Of a stretch of DNA of 64,000 nt, positions 18,453 through 27,639 are shown in pieces. Position 1 is the stretch's first letter. The number at the start of each line of letters is the position of its first letter. The notes under the pieces are model-generated. The model saw only the letters and a program-made list of their open reading frames with translations. It did not search any database and was not told where the DNA came from. The DNA comes from Moritella dasanensis ArB 0140 (GTDB taxonomy: Bacteria; Pseudomonadota; Gammaproteobacteria; Enterobacterales; Moritellaceae). The stretch lies in NCBI RefSeq assembly GCF_000276805.1, contig NZ_AKXQ01000010.1, positions 122,502 through 186,501 on the forward strand, given 5' to 3'. The position numbers and the translations under genes were made by a program.

Positions 18453-19201
18453 TATTTATTACCTAACGTTTTGTATTTTGATGGGAATTTATGAGCGATA
18501 TCGGTACAAATACCGTCAACGCCCCAGTTGAATAATTGATTTGCGCGCGCAAGATCATTAACAGTCCACACATTAACTTTAAAACCTGCAGCTTTAAATT
18601 TTTGTACCATTTCTTGCGTTAAGCCTTTGTCTTGTGGATGGATATAATCGGCGTTACACCAATCTAAAATTGAGTTCCAATCGTCCCACAAGGTATGGCT
18701 TTCAAATAAACAAGCAACTTGAGTATCTGGGCTACGGCGTTTAAATTCGGTTAGTGCAAGGTGGTTGAAACTTGATACGATTAACTCACGCTCAGGGTTC
18801 AGTTCTTTCAAACCAACAATGAGGTTATCAATCATGGTATAACTTAACGCTGCACTTGCCGCACATGATTTAAGTTCGATGTTCATGTTTAGCTCAAGCT
18901 TATTGGCTAATGCAATTAACTCTTGCAGGGTCGGTAGTTTTTCACCAATGAATTCATCTGCAAACCAACTGCCTGCATCGATATTACCGATGTCTGCATG
19001 ACTGATTTTACATAATTGACCGCTCTTATCAGTACAACGATCTAATGTATCGTCGTGAGAAACAATGATCGTACCGTCTTTTAAAATGTCGACGTCACAT
19101 TCAAACCATTGGATATTATGTTCTTTACATAAAGAAAATGCGGCTAATGTATTTTCTGGTGCCAGTGATGACATTCCACGATGAGCAATCAATCTTTTCA
19201 T
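18452..19201 (-). CDS. ugpQ: Glycerophosphodiester phosphodiesterase, UgpQ-type
   Basis: A 249-residue cytoplasmic phosphodiesterase with no signal peptide. It hydrolyses deacylated phospholipids to glycerol 3-phosphate and an alcohol. The GDPD signature is clear: IAHRGMSSLAPENT at the N-terminus (catalytic His and Arg), ECDVDILKDGTIIVSHDD with the Glu-Asp metal site and second His, then WTVND near the C-terminus. It is the first gene of a two-gene operon with the MFS transporter. The 400-base upstream region holds repeated TTCGA elements. Confidence 0.9.
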   Translation of the reverse strand: MKRLIAHRGMSSLAPENTLAAFSLCKEHNIQWFECDVDILKDGTIIVSHDDTLDRCTDKSGQLCKISHADIGNIDAGSWFADEFIGEKLPTLQELIALANKLELNMNIELKSCAASAALSYTMIDNLIVGLKELNPERELIVSSFNHLALTEFKRRSPDTQVACLFESHTLWDDWNSILDWCNADYIHPQDKGLTQEMVQKFKAAGFKVNVWTVNDLARANQLFNWGVDGICTDIAHKFPSKYKTLGNK

Positions 19202-19599
19202 TGTTAACCTTTTTGCAACTAAATGATGTCGAGATAATAAAGGAGATTATATAAATGAAATGTGACATGGATAGTACTATCACCCTTCGAAAGGGTTAAT
19301 GTTCGATATAAGCTACTGTTTGTTCGATAAGTCACCAACCGAAACTACTTTTTGACTAGTGTAAATACGTAAAAAAACATTTGGTTTCGATTGAAGGTTA
19401 CATTCGAAGGTATAAATGAGTGTGTTTGTAAGTAGAGTTAAGGCTAGGTTAAATAAGGTGGGGTTAACTGTATTGTTATTATTATGTATTCGAGATGGCA
19501 AATACGAGATGTTAATTTTTCTAAGTACCTTTCACTACATCATTCTAATATAGACATAATAAGGGGCATCACAAGATAGCCCCAAAGTTGTCGTTTGCT
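19202..19599. other. Intergenic region with clustered TTCGA motifs
   Basis: No convincing gene; a 62-codon open frame on the minus strand lacks any supporting feature. The region holds six TTCGA pentamers (near 19286, 19302, 19323, 19386, 19402 and 19489) and the palindrome ACCCTT-CGA-AAGGGT at 19282-19296. Confidence 0.6.
19282..19332 (-). promoter_or_regulatory. GlpR-like half-sites upstream of ugpQ
   Basis: AATGTTCGATA (19298-19308) matches the left half of the E. coli GlpR operator (ATGTTCGATAACGAACAT), and a second half-site TTTGTTCGATAA starts at 19319. The GTTCGATA cores are 21 bases apart, two helical turns. The right halves are poor, so binding by a GlpR-type repressor is only suggested. 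Confidence 0.4.
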
Positions 19600-20139
19600 T
19601 TATTTTTGGGTCGCAACAGGGATCATTATATGGACATAAGGCGTGCCTTTCCACATCACATAAGGACCACCATAGTGGGGATCTGTCGGTAGTGAATCGA
19701 GTAGGGCTTTATCGGGGGTGATAATCATTAAATGCGGCCCTTCTTTGACCCACTGGTTATCACTGGTTTTACTTTTAGCGTAAGGGTCAATATTACTGGC
19801 GCCTTCGTCTCCCGCGAGCATATACGAGATCCCCATTGCTTGAGCTTGGAATGGTTTTTTGTTCATCCATGCATCCGCCCATGCCATCCAAGGACCGTCC
19901 ATACACATGGGGGCTTTACCTGTTAGGTGGGGGGGTGTTGGAAAACAAGTGTAATTGTTGGTGCCTTTCTTTAATACATTATTATTCCAATCAACCACTG
20001 TCACGCCATCACGCAATGCAATCGGGGCTGCACTCAAGGCATCGTTGAGTAAATTTTTGGATTTACCGTCATTATAAGCCGTAGCGGTAAAACTGATACA
20101 AAGTAATATTGCACTTAAGATATAGGATGTAACTTTCAT
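19600..20139 (-). CDS. Secreted protein of unknown function
   Basis: A 179-residue exported protein with a signal peptide cleaved after ISFTATA (about residue 22). The mature part has two cysteines flanking a proline/threonine segment (TCFPTPPHLTGKAPMCMDG), followed by a tryptophan-rich PWMAWADAWM motif; the C-terminal half carries PHYGGPYVMWKGTPYVHIM. The strong aromatic conservation pattern looks like a small periplasmic domain, but I do not recognise the family. It is transcribed alone. Confidence 0.7.
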   Translation of the reverse strand: MKVTSYILSAILLCISFTATAYNDGKSKNLLNDALSAAPIALRDGVTVVDWNNNVLKKGTNNYTCFPTPPHLTGKAPMCMDGPWMAWADAWMNKKPFQAQAMGISYMLAGDEGASNIDPYAKSKTSDNQWVKEGPHLMIITPDKALLDSLPTDPHYGGPYVMWKGTPYVHIMIPVATQK

Positions 20140-20227
20140 TACGTTATCCTCGGTTTGGTTATGTCACTCCTGAGTATAGTTCAATATGACTTTGCTTTAT
20201 TTTACTGCGCCATATTATGGGTCTATT

Positions 20228-22078
20228 TTAACGGTTGCTCAACCACAGTGTTTGATAGGGTGCAAGCGTTAAAAATTGGCCAATGTCTTTGATGGTATCG
20301 CCGGTAATTAAGTCATACCAAAAATCGCTACTGATCAAGTTTACATTCGCTAGTGGCAGTGTCAGCTGCGTATCTGCAATATTAGTGATGCAAAATATGC
20401 TTTGGCTACGATCAATACTTTGTCGCCAAAATCCAAAAACTTGTTCGCCCAACTGTAAGGTGAATTGCGTCGCGTTTGGATGAAAGGCCGGCTGCGCCGT
20501 GCGTAATGAGATCAGGTGATTGATATCGTGCAATGCACGCGCGTGCTGGCTGTTGGGATCGTTAAGCTGTTCGTTCAGCGCGTCCAGTTGCCAGCGATGC
20601 CGATTGATGGAACGATTATGACTGGTATGTTCGAGCTTTTTATAATCATTACTGGTGCCAAGCAAGCTGTGAATATAAATACCAGGGATCCCTTCCAGTG
20701 CCAGCATGATAGTGTGTGCACAGATGAAACGCGCATGTCCCCACTTATCGGGTCCTTTTGTTGTGCCTTGTAATGCATCGTACAGGGTAATGTTCAATTC
20801 GTAGGGTTTGCGTATTTCTTTGGTTTGTCTATTTTCGCTGTTGTTATTATCCACTGTGACTGTACGCCACGATATTTGGCCACCAAATGCTTGCATTGTG
20901 GTGACTAACTGATCTATCTCTTGATCAGACAGTAAACCTTCTGTGGGCCGTAAACCAATACCATCGTGCGAGGCGATAAAATTAAAGTAAGCCGTGCCAT
21001 TTTGTGCTGGTGGCATACTCATCATCCACTGTTTTAAGTACAGGCAATTACCGGTGATCAAGGTATTAACCAACAATGGCGGCAGGGCGAAGTTGTAGAT
21101 GCAGTGTGCTTCGTTACCATTACCAAAATAGGTCAGGTTTTCTTTGTTCGGTATATTGGTTTCAGTAATGATCACGGCATCAGCACGGGCGTGCTCGATG
21201 AGCGTTCTTAACAGGCGCACCATTTCGTGGGTTTCGGGCAGATTAATACACGGTGTGCCCGCTTTCCTCCACAAAAAGGCAATTGCATCGAGGCGGAATA
21301 TCTTGATGCCATTGTCTAGGTATTGACGAATGATGGACACGAAGTTGATGAGTACCTTGGGATTGGTAAAATCAAGGTCGACTTGGTCGTGACTAAATGT
21401 GCACCATACTTGCTGTTTTCCAGAGGCGGTTGTTGTTGACCGAAACAAAGGCGAAGTACGCGGCCTGACAACGGCTTCTATACTGTCATCGCGATGCGTT
21501 ATGGTATCGCTGGCGTTGGGATATGCCGAATTAGCATAGGTGGTAGCCGTGTAAAAATAATCATGACCAGTGCCTTCACCGCGAATGAAATTATCAAACC
21601 ATTTACTCCGGCTAGAGCAATGGTTGATCACTAAGTCGGACATAAGGTGATGGCTTTGGGCTATCTGCTTTATATCACTCCAATCACCTAAAGCCTCGTT
21701 AACACTGGCGTAGTCAATAACCGAAAAACCATCATCACTGCTGTACGGAAAGAAAGGCAGTATGTGGACACTGTTGATGGTATCCGCACAGTAATGTTGG
21801 AGAAAGTGATGCAGTGTCTGTAACGGTTTTTCATCGGAATGAACAATACTGTCTCCGTAGGTAATTAAGATGGTGTCTTTTTCTGACCAATGATTCACTT
21901 GTGGTGTCGGTGTATGCAACTGCTCTGTTAATCGCATCGTCGACATTAACTCTGCGACTAAACTGGCAATTGATATGGGCAAATTAATATCAGCATAAAT
22001 CGTACTGAGCTGTTGCGCTAAGCGTTGCTGTAACTGTTGTTGTAATTGTAGCTGTAAGTCAATTTTTGGATTTAACAT
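20228..22078 (-). CDS. GH13_18 glycoside phosphorylase, probable glucosylglycerate phosphorylase
   Basis: About 616 residues; a member of the sucrose-phosphorylase subfamily of GH13. The nucleophile region reads [15 protein letters not shown], the acid/base region [12 protein letters not shown] and the third carboxylate region [12 protein letters not shown]. In this subfamily E. coli YcjM phosphorolyses glucosylglycerate to glucose 1-phosphate and D-glycerate. The next two genes make glucosyl-3-phosphoglycerate and phosphorylate glycerate, so that activity fits better than sucrose phosphorylase. The N-terminus has a glutamine-rich extension ([13 protein letters not shown]). The ATG at 22078 has GGATGG shortly before it; the ATG at 22087 is the alternative. 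It is the last gene of the operon, 20-30 bases after the synthase. Confidence 0.85.
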   Translation of the reverse strand: MLNPKIDLQLQLQQQLQQRLAQQLSTIYADINLPISIASLVAELMSTMRLTEQLHTPTPQVNHWSEKDTILITYGDSIVHSDEKPLQTLHHFLQHYCADTINSVHILPFFPYSSDDGFSVIDYASVNEALGDWSDIKQIAQSHHLMSDLVINHCSSRSKWFDNFIRGEGTGHDYFYTATTYANSAYPNASDTITHRDDSIEAVVRPRTSPLFRSTTTASGKQQVWCTFSHDQVDLDFTNPKVLINFVSIIRQYLDNGIKIFRLDAIAFLWRKAGTPCINLPETHEMVRLLRTLIEHARADAVIITETNIPNKENLTYFGNGNEAHCIYNFALPPLLVNTLITGNCLYLKQWMMSMPPAQNGTAYFNFIASHDGIGLRPTEGLLSDQEIDQLVTTMQAFGGQISWRTVTVDNNNSENRQTKEIRKPYELNITLYDALQGTTKGPDKWGHARFICAHTIMLALEGIPGIYIHSLLGTSNDYKKLEHTSHNRSINRHRWQLDALNEQLNDPNSQHARALHDINHLISLRTAQPAFHPNATQFTLQLGEQVFGFWRQSIDRSQSIFCITNIADTQLTLPLANVNLISSDFWYDLITGDTIKDIGQFLTLAPYQTLWLSNR

Positions 22079-22107
22079 CGTCACCATCCATTTTAAAAGT
22101 TGATCCG

Positions 22108-23337
22108 CTATGATTGAGAGATAAAGTCGGCTCTATCTAACTCGACGGCTTCTTTAAGGCGCTCTAATACGTCCGGCATTGCTGAGATAACGCGGTTCCA
22201 ACTGGGCATAAATGGTTTTTCCATCGGGTTATCGAGGAAGTTCTGTCCGGCAGTCATGATGTTCTGGGCAAACATTTCAACCGCTTTTTCTTCGGCGTGG
22301 ATATCCAGTGTCAGGCCGTTCATCACCGCATCGTTATAATAGGTTTCAACAAAATCGAGGGCGATACGGTAATACGTTGCCTTGATGGTACGGAAGTTTT
22401 CATTGGTGAAAGTATGGCCTTGGGTGGCTAATTTACGGAAGAAGGCTTTGGTAATATCAATCGACATTTTTGACAAACCGCCATTTTCATTATCCAAGGA
22501 TAAGTCTTGATGTTTGTGGTCGTATACGTCAGCGATATCCGCTTGGCATAATCGATTATGCGAATAATTGCGGTGCATTTCTGACAATACGCCAATCTCT
22601 AAACCCCAGTCACTGGGAATACGAATGTCGTTGAGTACATCTTTACGGAATGAGAACTCCCCCGCGAGTGGGTAGCGGAAGCTGTCCATGTATTCAAGGT
22701 AATCGTTATGACCGACAACGCGTTTTAGTGAGCGTAATAATGGTGTAATTAATAACCGCGATACACGGCCATTGATCTTACCGTCAGCTACACGGGCATA
22801 AAAGCCTTTGCAGAATTCGTAGTTAAATTGTGGATTAGCCACGGGATAAATCAAGCGGGCGAGCAGTGATCTGTCATAGGTTAGAATGTCACAATCATGC
22901 AGTGCCACTGATTCTGATTTGCCAGAGGCGAGTGTATAACCCATGCAATACCAGACGTTTCGACCTTTACCTAACTCTTTTGGCGCTAAACCAAGTTTGG
23001 CAAGTTCAGCATCGAGTGCTTGCAGGCGGGGGCCATCATTCCACAAAATACGATGATGTTGTGGTAGCGCGCCAAAGAATTTTAACGCGTGTTTATATTG
23101 CGCTTCATTGGCTCGATCTAAACCAATGACAATCTCGTTTAAATACGGCACATCTTGTAAATGCTGAATGATGTTAGGCAGTGCTTCGCCTTCTAGTTCT
23201 GAGAATAATGACGGTAAAATTAACGACATTGAACGCAATTTAGCAAACTCGGTGAGCTCTGCTTCCATTGCAGCTAATGGACGTTGGTTTAAATTATGCA
23301 GTGTCGTTATGACACCATTTTGATAGAAATCAGCCAT
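22108..23337 (-). CDS. gpgS: Glucosyl-3-phosphoglycerate synthase (GT81-type)
   Basis: A 409-residue cytoplasmic glycosyltransferase with a GT-A fold. It transfers glucose from an NDP-glucose to 3-phosphoglycerate, the first step of glucosylglycerate synthesis. The nucleotide-sugar/metal motif is HDCDILTY (D-x-D). The segment [12 protein letters not shown] and the later [10 protein letters not shown] and [10 protein letters not shown] segments match the GpgS family. It sits between a gene for the phosphatase/kinase fusion (54 bases upstream) and the phosphorylase gene, which supports the assignment. The mannosyl analogue cannot be fully excluded by eye. Confidence 0.87.
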   Translation of the reverse strand: MADFYQNGVITTLHNLNQRPLAAMEAELTEFAKLRSMSLILPSLFSELEGEALPNIIQHLQDVPYLNEIVIGLDRANEAQYKHALKFFGALPQHHRILWNDGPRLQALDAELAKLGLAPKELGKGRNVWYCMGYTLASGKSESVALHDCDILTYDRSLLARLIYPVANPQFNYEFCKGFYARVADGKINGRVSRLLITPLLRSLKRVVGHNDYLEYMDSFRYPLAGEFSFRKDVLNDIRIPSDWGLEIGVLSEMHRNYSHNRLCQADIADVYDHKHQDLSLDNENGGLSKMSIDITKAFFRKLATQGHTFTNENFRTIKATYYRIALDFVETYYNDAVMNGLTLDIHAEEKAVEMFAQNIMTAGQNFLDNPMEKPFMPSWNRVISAMPDVLERLKEAVELDRADFISQS

Positions 23338-23391
23338 GATAAACCTTCCTTGATATTTGAATTGCAGTATTAAGCCTAAGTATTGAATTGA

Positions 23392-25218
23392 CTAAATGCT
23401 TGTTAGCTTTAATGTTGGTACTCGTGTTGGTAACCGTTCAGATAACAGCTTGGGTAATAGCGTCGATAATACTTCTGCCCAGCCTGTTGGTCCGGTATGC
23501 TTACTGATGGTTAAACCCTGTTTACGTTTTAATTTTGGTGGCGTATGTACTGGTGATAAGATGATCGCGGCGTATTGCGCCGCTTCTAGCATAGCAATGT
23601 CATTGTTACCGTCGCCGAGTGCAATAGAGTAGGGTGTTTGTTGTAGGTTAAAGAATTTAAATTGCTGCATTAACCAGTCCATCGCTTTGCCTTTGTTGCT
23701 ATCACCGCAGACATGCAAGAAACGTCCGCCTTCTAAGATGGTCGCGCCTTGTTTTTTAAGTTGCTGGATGAATACTTGTTTCTGAGCTGCATTACCTTGC
23801 CAGAGTAGGGGTTCGCCATATTGTCTTTGACTTGCAAGGACAGCACTTGCCTCGTCCAACCCCGTAGCGTTAATGATGTCGTTAAGCGTCATCATGCTCA
23901 TACCTGTAAACAACTCAGCCTGCTGTTCGGACACTGTTTGTAATAGTGATAACCAATGTGCGCGTGACTGCACGAGGGATTTAACCCAGTAGCCATCTTG
24001 TTGTATTGTGCCGATAGGCTGATGGCTAAAGTAGTTAACAGGGATGTAAATAGCAGCGCCGTTTTCAACAATAAATGGCCCATTCAAATTGAGCTTATGT
24101 CTTAACTCGAGCAGTTCGGCATAGGTTTTACTGGTATTTGGGATCACGGGGATTGCTGCGTTTTTTAATTCAGCAAGCGTACTCAAGGCGGGTGTGAAAC
24201 TGTAGTCGTCATGATCTAACAAGGTGCCATCAAGATCGGTGAATATGGCAGGGTAACGATTAAGCTCGATTGATTGTGGGGTATATGAATGCACCATATT
24301 ACGCTTAGCATCTAGCTCAAATACCCAATTACATAAATTTGGTAGTGTGATTAACCCATGCGCTGTGAGGCGTTGAAAATAAGCAGTAAACAACTTTATT
24401 TCAGATTCACTCATGACACGGTCAAGTGAGGTACTGAGTGTTAGTGTTTGTTGTTTTAATTTTAATTCTTGCTCTAATCGCCACTGAAAAGCAGTATCAA
24501 AATTAGGTGCTTTTAGCATGACTAACATATCTAACCGTTTATAAAGATCAGCATAATGATACTTTATTTGATCGTTCACATAACGACGCCAAATACCGTA
24601 TTTATCTTTTGTTGCTTCAAGGTTGTTGACTGGCTCTAGCAGGGCTTCATCTGTCTGTGGCTGCACACCTAAACACCAACCTTCTAAGATAATCACATCG
24701 ACAACACCGTGAATCACTGGCCATGCTGATTCTGGATAAGGGTTATCGGTGGTTTTATTAAACCGCGGTAGCGCAACGGGCGCGGTATTATTCGTCGCCG
24801 ATTGCAATTTATCTAATGTATCGTGTGCCAGCGATAAATTATGGGTGCCGGGTACGCCACGGGTTTGTAATAAATGGTGCTCGTGCACTGACAAATTTTT
24901 ACGTTGCTGGTGGCTATAATAAAAATCATCTAGAGATAGCACTGCGACATTCATTTTATATTCGCTGGTTAAATAGGTCGCAAGATAATCTGCAAGCGTT
25001 GATTTACCAGCGCCCTGGCAACCATTAATACCAACTAAAACAGGTGCTTGATTGTGATGGCTAGTTTCTATGTTAGTGATAGCGTGGTCTTTTGCACTGT
25101 ATTGGTGCGCTCTGATCGCCGATATGATCGTCGTGTACCATTTTGTCGCATTTGCTAAATAAGATGTATCGAGCATATTACGCTTAATGAATGCGGTTAA
25201 TTGCGGGTTTGTCATCAT
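23392..25218 (-). CDS. Fusion of glycerate kinase and glucosyl-3-phosphoglycerate phosphatase
   Basis: About 608 residues in two domains. Residues 1-315 are a P-loop kinase of the glycerate/uridine kinase type: Walker A GINGCQGAGKST at 63-74, LSLDDFYYSH near 95-104, and FNKTTDNPYPESAWP near 153-167. Residues 322-608 are a HAD phosphatase of the mannosyl/glucosyl-3-phosphoglycerate phosphatase group, with the nucleophile Asp328 and Asp330 in FTDLDGTLLDHD and motif IV LGDGNNDIAM near 534-543. The phosphatase completes glucosylglycerate synthesis; the kinase recycles the glycerate released on breakdown. I choose ATG 25218, 8 bases after AGGA; ATG 25227 lacks a site. It is the first gene of the operon. 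Confidence 0.87.
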   Translation of the reverse strand: MMTNPQLTAFIKRNMLDTSYLANATKWYTTIISAIRAHQYSAKDHAITNIETSHHNQAPVLVGINGCQGAGKSTLADYLATYLTSEYKMNVAVLSLDDFYYSHQQRKNLSVHEHHLLQTRGVPGTHNLSLAHDTLDKLQSATNNTAPVALPRFNKTTDNPYPESAWPVIHGVVDVIILEGWCLGVQPQTDEALLEPVNNLEATKDKYGIWRRYVNDQIKYHYADLYKRLDMLVMLKAPNFDTAFQWRLEQELKLKQQTLTLSTSLDRVMSESEIKLFTAYFQRLTAHGLITLPNLCNWVFELDAKRNMVHSYTPQSIELNRYPAIFTDLDGTLLDHDDYSFTPALSTLAELKNAAIPVIPNTSKTYAELLELRHKLNLNGPFIVENGAAIYIPVNYFSHQPIGTIQQDGYWVKSLVQSRAHWLSLLQTVSEQQAELFTGMSMMTLNDIINATGLDEASAVLASQRQYGEPLLWQGNAAQKQVFIQQLKKQGATILEGGRFLHVCGDSNKGKAMDWLMQQFKFFNLQQTPYSIALGDGNNDIAMLEAAQYAAIILSPVHTPPKLKRKQGLTISKHTGPTGWAEVLSTLLPKLLSERLPTRVPTLKLTSI

Positions 25219-25274
25219 AAAAGCCATCCTAAATGAGCGAATCTTATAATGAGTTGTTCAATAACCGTGCCATG

Positions 25275-25291
25275 TATACCTCTAAGGTATA
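25275..25291. promoter_or_regulatory. Palindromic candidate operator TATACCT-CTA-AGGTATA
   Basis: A perfect 7-bp inverted repeat with a 3-base centre lies in the divergent region between the glucosylglycerate operon (start 25218) and trhO (start 25439). It sits 57 bases upstream of the operon start codon, a plausible repressor position. Confidence 0.45.
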
Positions 25292-25438
25292 AGTTTGGAT
25301 GTTTTCATCGGTGGTGTTGGGATTACATTTTGACCTAGATCAATTTCACTGGTCGCAATATCGCATTTCTGTTACCATCGCCGCCTTAATCTACAGCGCT
25401 GGATTTACGTTCCAGTTAGCTCAATGGGGAATAACCAA

Positions 25439-26443
25439 ATGTCAGCACCAATTACGACCAATAATACCGCTCAAATTACAGTTTGTGCTTTGTACAAATT
25501 CGTACGTTTAGAAAATTTTGAAGCGTTACGCGCGCCTTTATTAGCAAAAATGGAAAGCCAAGATGTTCGCGGTACGCTGTTATTAGCGGCTGAGGGTATC
25601 AACGGTACCATTGCTGGGCCACAAGCAGGTATTGATGCTGTATTAAGCTTTTTATCTCAAGACCCAAGTCTAGGCGAAATCTCTGTTAAACAATCTTATA
25701 ACGACGAGAACCCGTTCTTACGTACTAAGGTTAAGTTGAAAAAAGAGATCGTAACGATGGGCGTGGAAGGGATTGATCCTAACCAAGTCGTGGGTACGTA
25801 TGTACAACCGAAAGATTGGAATGCACTTATTTCTGATCCGGAAGTGATCTTAATTGATACCCGTAACGATTATGAAATTGAAATCGGTACATTCCAAAAC
25901 GCTGTGAACCCGAATACAGCGACTTTCCGTGAATTTCCTGAGTATGTGAAAAACAACTTAGACAAAGAAAAACACAAGAAAGTAGCGATGTATTGTACCG
26001 GTGGTATTCGTTGTGAAAAATCGACTGCTTATTTAAAAGAGCAAGGTTTTGAAGAAGTTTATCACTTAGAAGGCGGTATTCTTAAGTATCTTGAAGAAGT
26101 ACCACAAGAAGAAACGATGTGGGAAGGCGAGTGCTTTGTATTCGATGGCCGTGTTTCTGTGAATCACGATCTAGAGCAAGGCGAATGTGACCAGTGTTTC
26201 GCTTGTCGTTACCCGTTAACACAAGACGAATTGCAAAGTGAACATTACGTGAAGGGCCTTAGCTGTCATCGTTGTCACGATAAAGTGACAGATGAGCAAC
26301 GTAGCCGTTTTGCTGAACGTGAACGTCAAATGGAATTAGCTGAAAAACGTGGCGAGTCACACATCGGTGGTGAGATTAAACACATCATTGACGAACGCCG
26401 TGTTGAAAAAGCCAAGAAGAAAGCTGAGCAGAATTCAAAATAA
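25439..26443 (+). CDS. trhO: tRNA uridine(34) hydroxylase TrhO (YceA), rhodanese family
   Basis: About 334 residues; catalyses oxygen-dependent formation of 5-hydroxyuridine at position 34 of tRNAs. The N-terminal ferredoxin-like domain ([14 protein letters not shown]) is followed by a rhodanese domain whose active-site loop is [11 protein letters not shown], then a cysteine-rich C-terminal part ([11 protein letters not shown] and SCHRCHDK). This domain order is that of YceA/TrhO. ATG 25439 lies 8 bases after GGGGA and gives the usual N-terminus, so it is preferred over ATG 25424. It is a single-gene unit closed by a terminator. Confidence 0.94.
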   Translation: MSAPITTNNTAQITVCALYKFVRLENFEALRAPLLAKMESQDVRGTLLLAAEGINGTIAGPQAGIDAVLSFLSQDPSLGEISVKQSYNDENPFLRTKVKLKKEIVTMGVEGIDPNQVVGTYVQPKDWNALISDPEVILIDTRNDYEIEIGTFQNAVNPNTATFREFPEYVKNNLDKEKHKKVAMYCTGGIRCEKSTAYLKEQGFEEVYHLEGGILKYLEEVPQEETMWEGECFVFDGRVSVNHDLEQGECDQCFACRYPLTQDELQSEHYVKGLSCHRCHDKVTDEQRSRFAERERQMELAEKRGESHIGGEIKHIIDERRVEKAKKKAEQNSK

Positions 26444-26477
26444 GGTTTAAACTTATTTGAGTGTTTAGCTAAGAACT

Positions 26478-26517
26478 AAAAAGCCGTTGTTACTTTTGCA
26501 AGTAACAGCGGCTTTTT
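26478..26517 (+). terminator. Rho-independent terminator after trhO
   Basis: AAAAAGCCG with TGTTACT pairs to AGTAACA with CGGCTTTTT, interrupted by one T-G pair, with a short loop and a T tail. It may also serve the convergent outer-membrane protein gene ending at 26561. Confidence 0.9.
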
Positions 26518-26560
26518 ATTATCCATACATTCGTGTTTAGCTGTCGCTAAAGAGTCGATA

Positions 26561-27568
26561 TTAGAAACGACGACCTATAGAGAAGATCACTTGGTTCCAG
26601 TTTAAGAAACCGTATTCCAAGAACATGTTCCATTCTTGTTTTGGACCAAAGTCATACACCATGCTTACAGACATGTTACCCGTTTCTTCACTTTTAAGGT
26701 CAAGGTCATATTCTACATCTAATCCATTTCTACCTAAATCTGGAAAGGCATAATTACCAGTTATGTTCTGGTTAATTAGCTGATAGTTGTAACCAAGTAA
26801 CACCGCTAATTGTCCACCGGGAACAGCATAACGTTGTCCTGCTCGGAATGAACCGATATATGTTTGAATGGTGCTATCTGTGGTTGTCGTCCACGAATTG
26901 GTAAACGCCATAACACCGGTGAAAATAAAAGGGTGCATGCCAGAAATAACTTCCACTTGGCCTGCTAATACAGTCCCGATACCGATATTGTTCGCTGTGT
27001 ACTCAATTGGTAGTGTAAATGGTGGCAGCAGACTTAAAGCTGGGTTTGAAACATTCTCAGGGTTTACTCTTATTTTTTTATTGCCTTTCGTGTGGCCGAC
27101 TAAACCATAAACGTTCCAGAAAGGTAGGATCCAAGCATCAACTTTAAGCTGCACACTTTCATCCTCACCTGTGATCGTCACATCGTCTTTTGGAACAATT
27201 ACATTAAGCCCATTTAGCTTCACATTAAAATCATCCTGCGCGACATAACCCACTTCTTGCTTGTTATAAAACACATTGAAACCCAGTGGGATAGGTAATT
27301 GATAACCCATTTCACGCGCTTTCTTACCTAAGAAAGGTAAGCCACTCCAATGCTCTTCTTGAATTGCTATTTCTTGAGATTCAAGCGATTGTAAACCCAA
27401 TACTGCATCGCCTTGAGGTTTGAATGATTCTGGGAATCCAACACTCTCGGTTGCCACACTATCAATAGCTACTGACGTTTCAGGCGTTAACGTGGTTACG
27501 GTTGTGTCGTTCGCAAATGCAAGCGGTGCGGTCAATGTAGTTAATAAAGCAAGCGTTGTTAATTTCAT
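26561..27568 (-). CDS. Outer-membrane barrel protein, module partner A (copy 1)
   Basis: A 335-residue exported protein with a signal peptide ending at APLAFAN (about residue 20), a soluble N-terminal part and many amphipathic strands; it ends in Phe (FSIGRRF), the usual signal for outer-membrane insertion by BAM. It shares clear segments with the protein encoded at 30687-31808: LTAPLxFAN in the signal peptide, GLxSLxSQ near residue 60, and LKxDAWxxPFxNVY near residue 145. I do not know its function. It lies 71 bases downstream of an Omp85-like barrel gene, and the same gene pair recurs 4.3 kb away. Confidence 0.75.
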   Translation of the reverse strand: MKLTTLALLTTLTAPLAFANDTTVTTLTPETSVAIDSVATESVGFPESFKPQGDAVLGLQSLESQEIAIQEEHWSGLPFLGKKAREMGYQLPIPLGFNVFYNKQEVGYVAQDDFNVKLNGLNVIVPKDDVTITGEDESVQLKVDAWILPFWNVYGLVGHTKGNKKIRVNPENVSNPALSLLPPFTLPIEYTANNIGIGTVLAGQVEVISGMHPFIFTGVMAFTNSWTTTTDSTIQTYIGSFRAGQRYAVPGGQLAVLLGYNYQLINQNITGNYAFPDLGRNGLDVEYDLDLKSEETGNMSVSMVYDFGPKQEWNMFLEYGFLNWNQVIFSIGRRF

Positions 27569-27639
27569 TAATTGTAAAAATCCAAAGTGAGAATATTAAG
27601 TTGTAAGATTTAAGTAACTATTAAGCGAACTGGTCTTTG

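Noticed and set aside
19313..19501. 62-codon minus-strand frame upstream of ugpQ
   Set aside because: It lies in a region that looks regulatory, has no ribosome binding site and no recognisable protein features.
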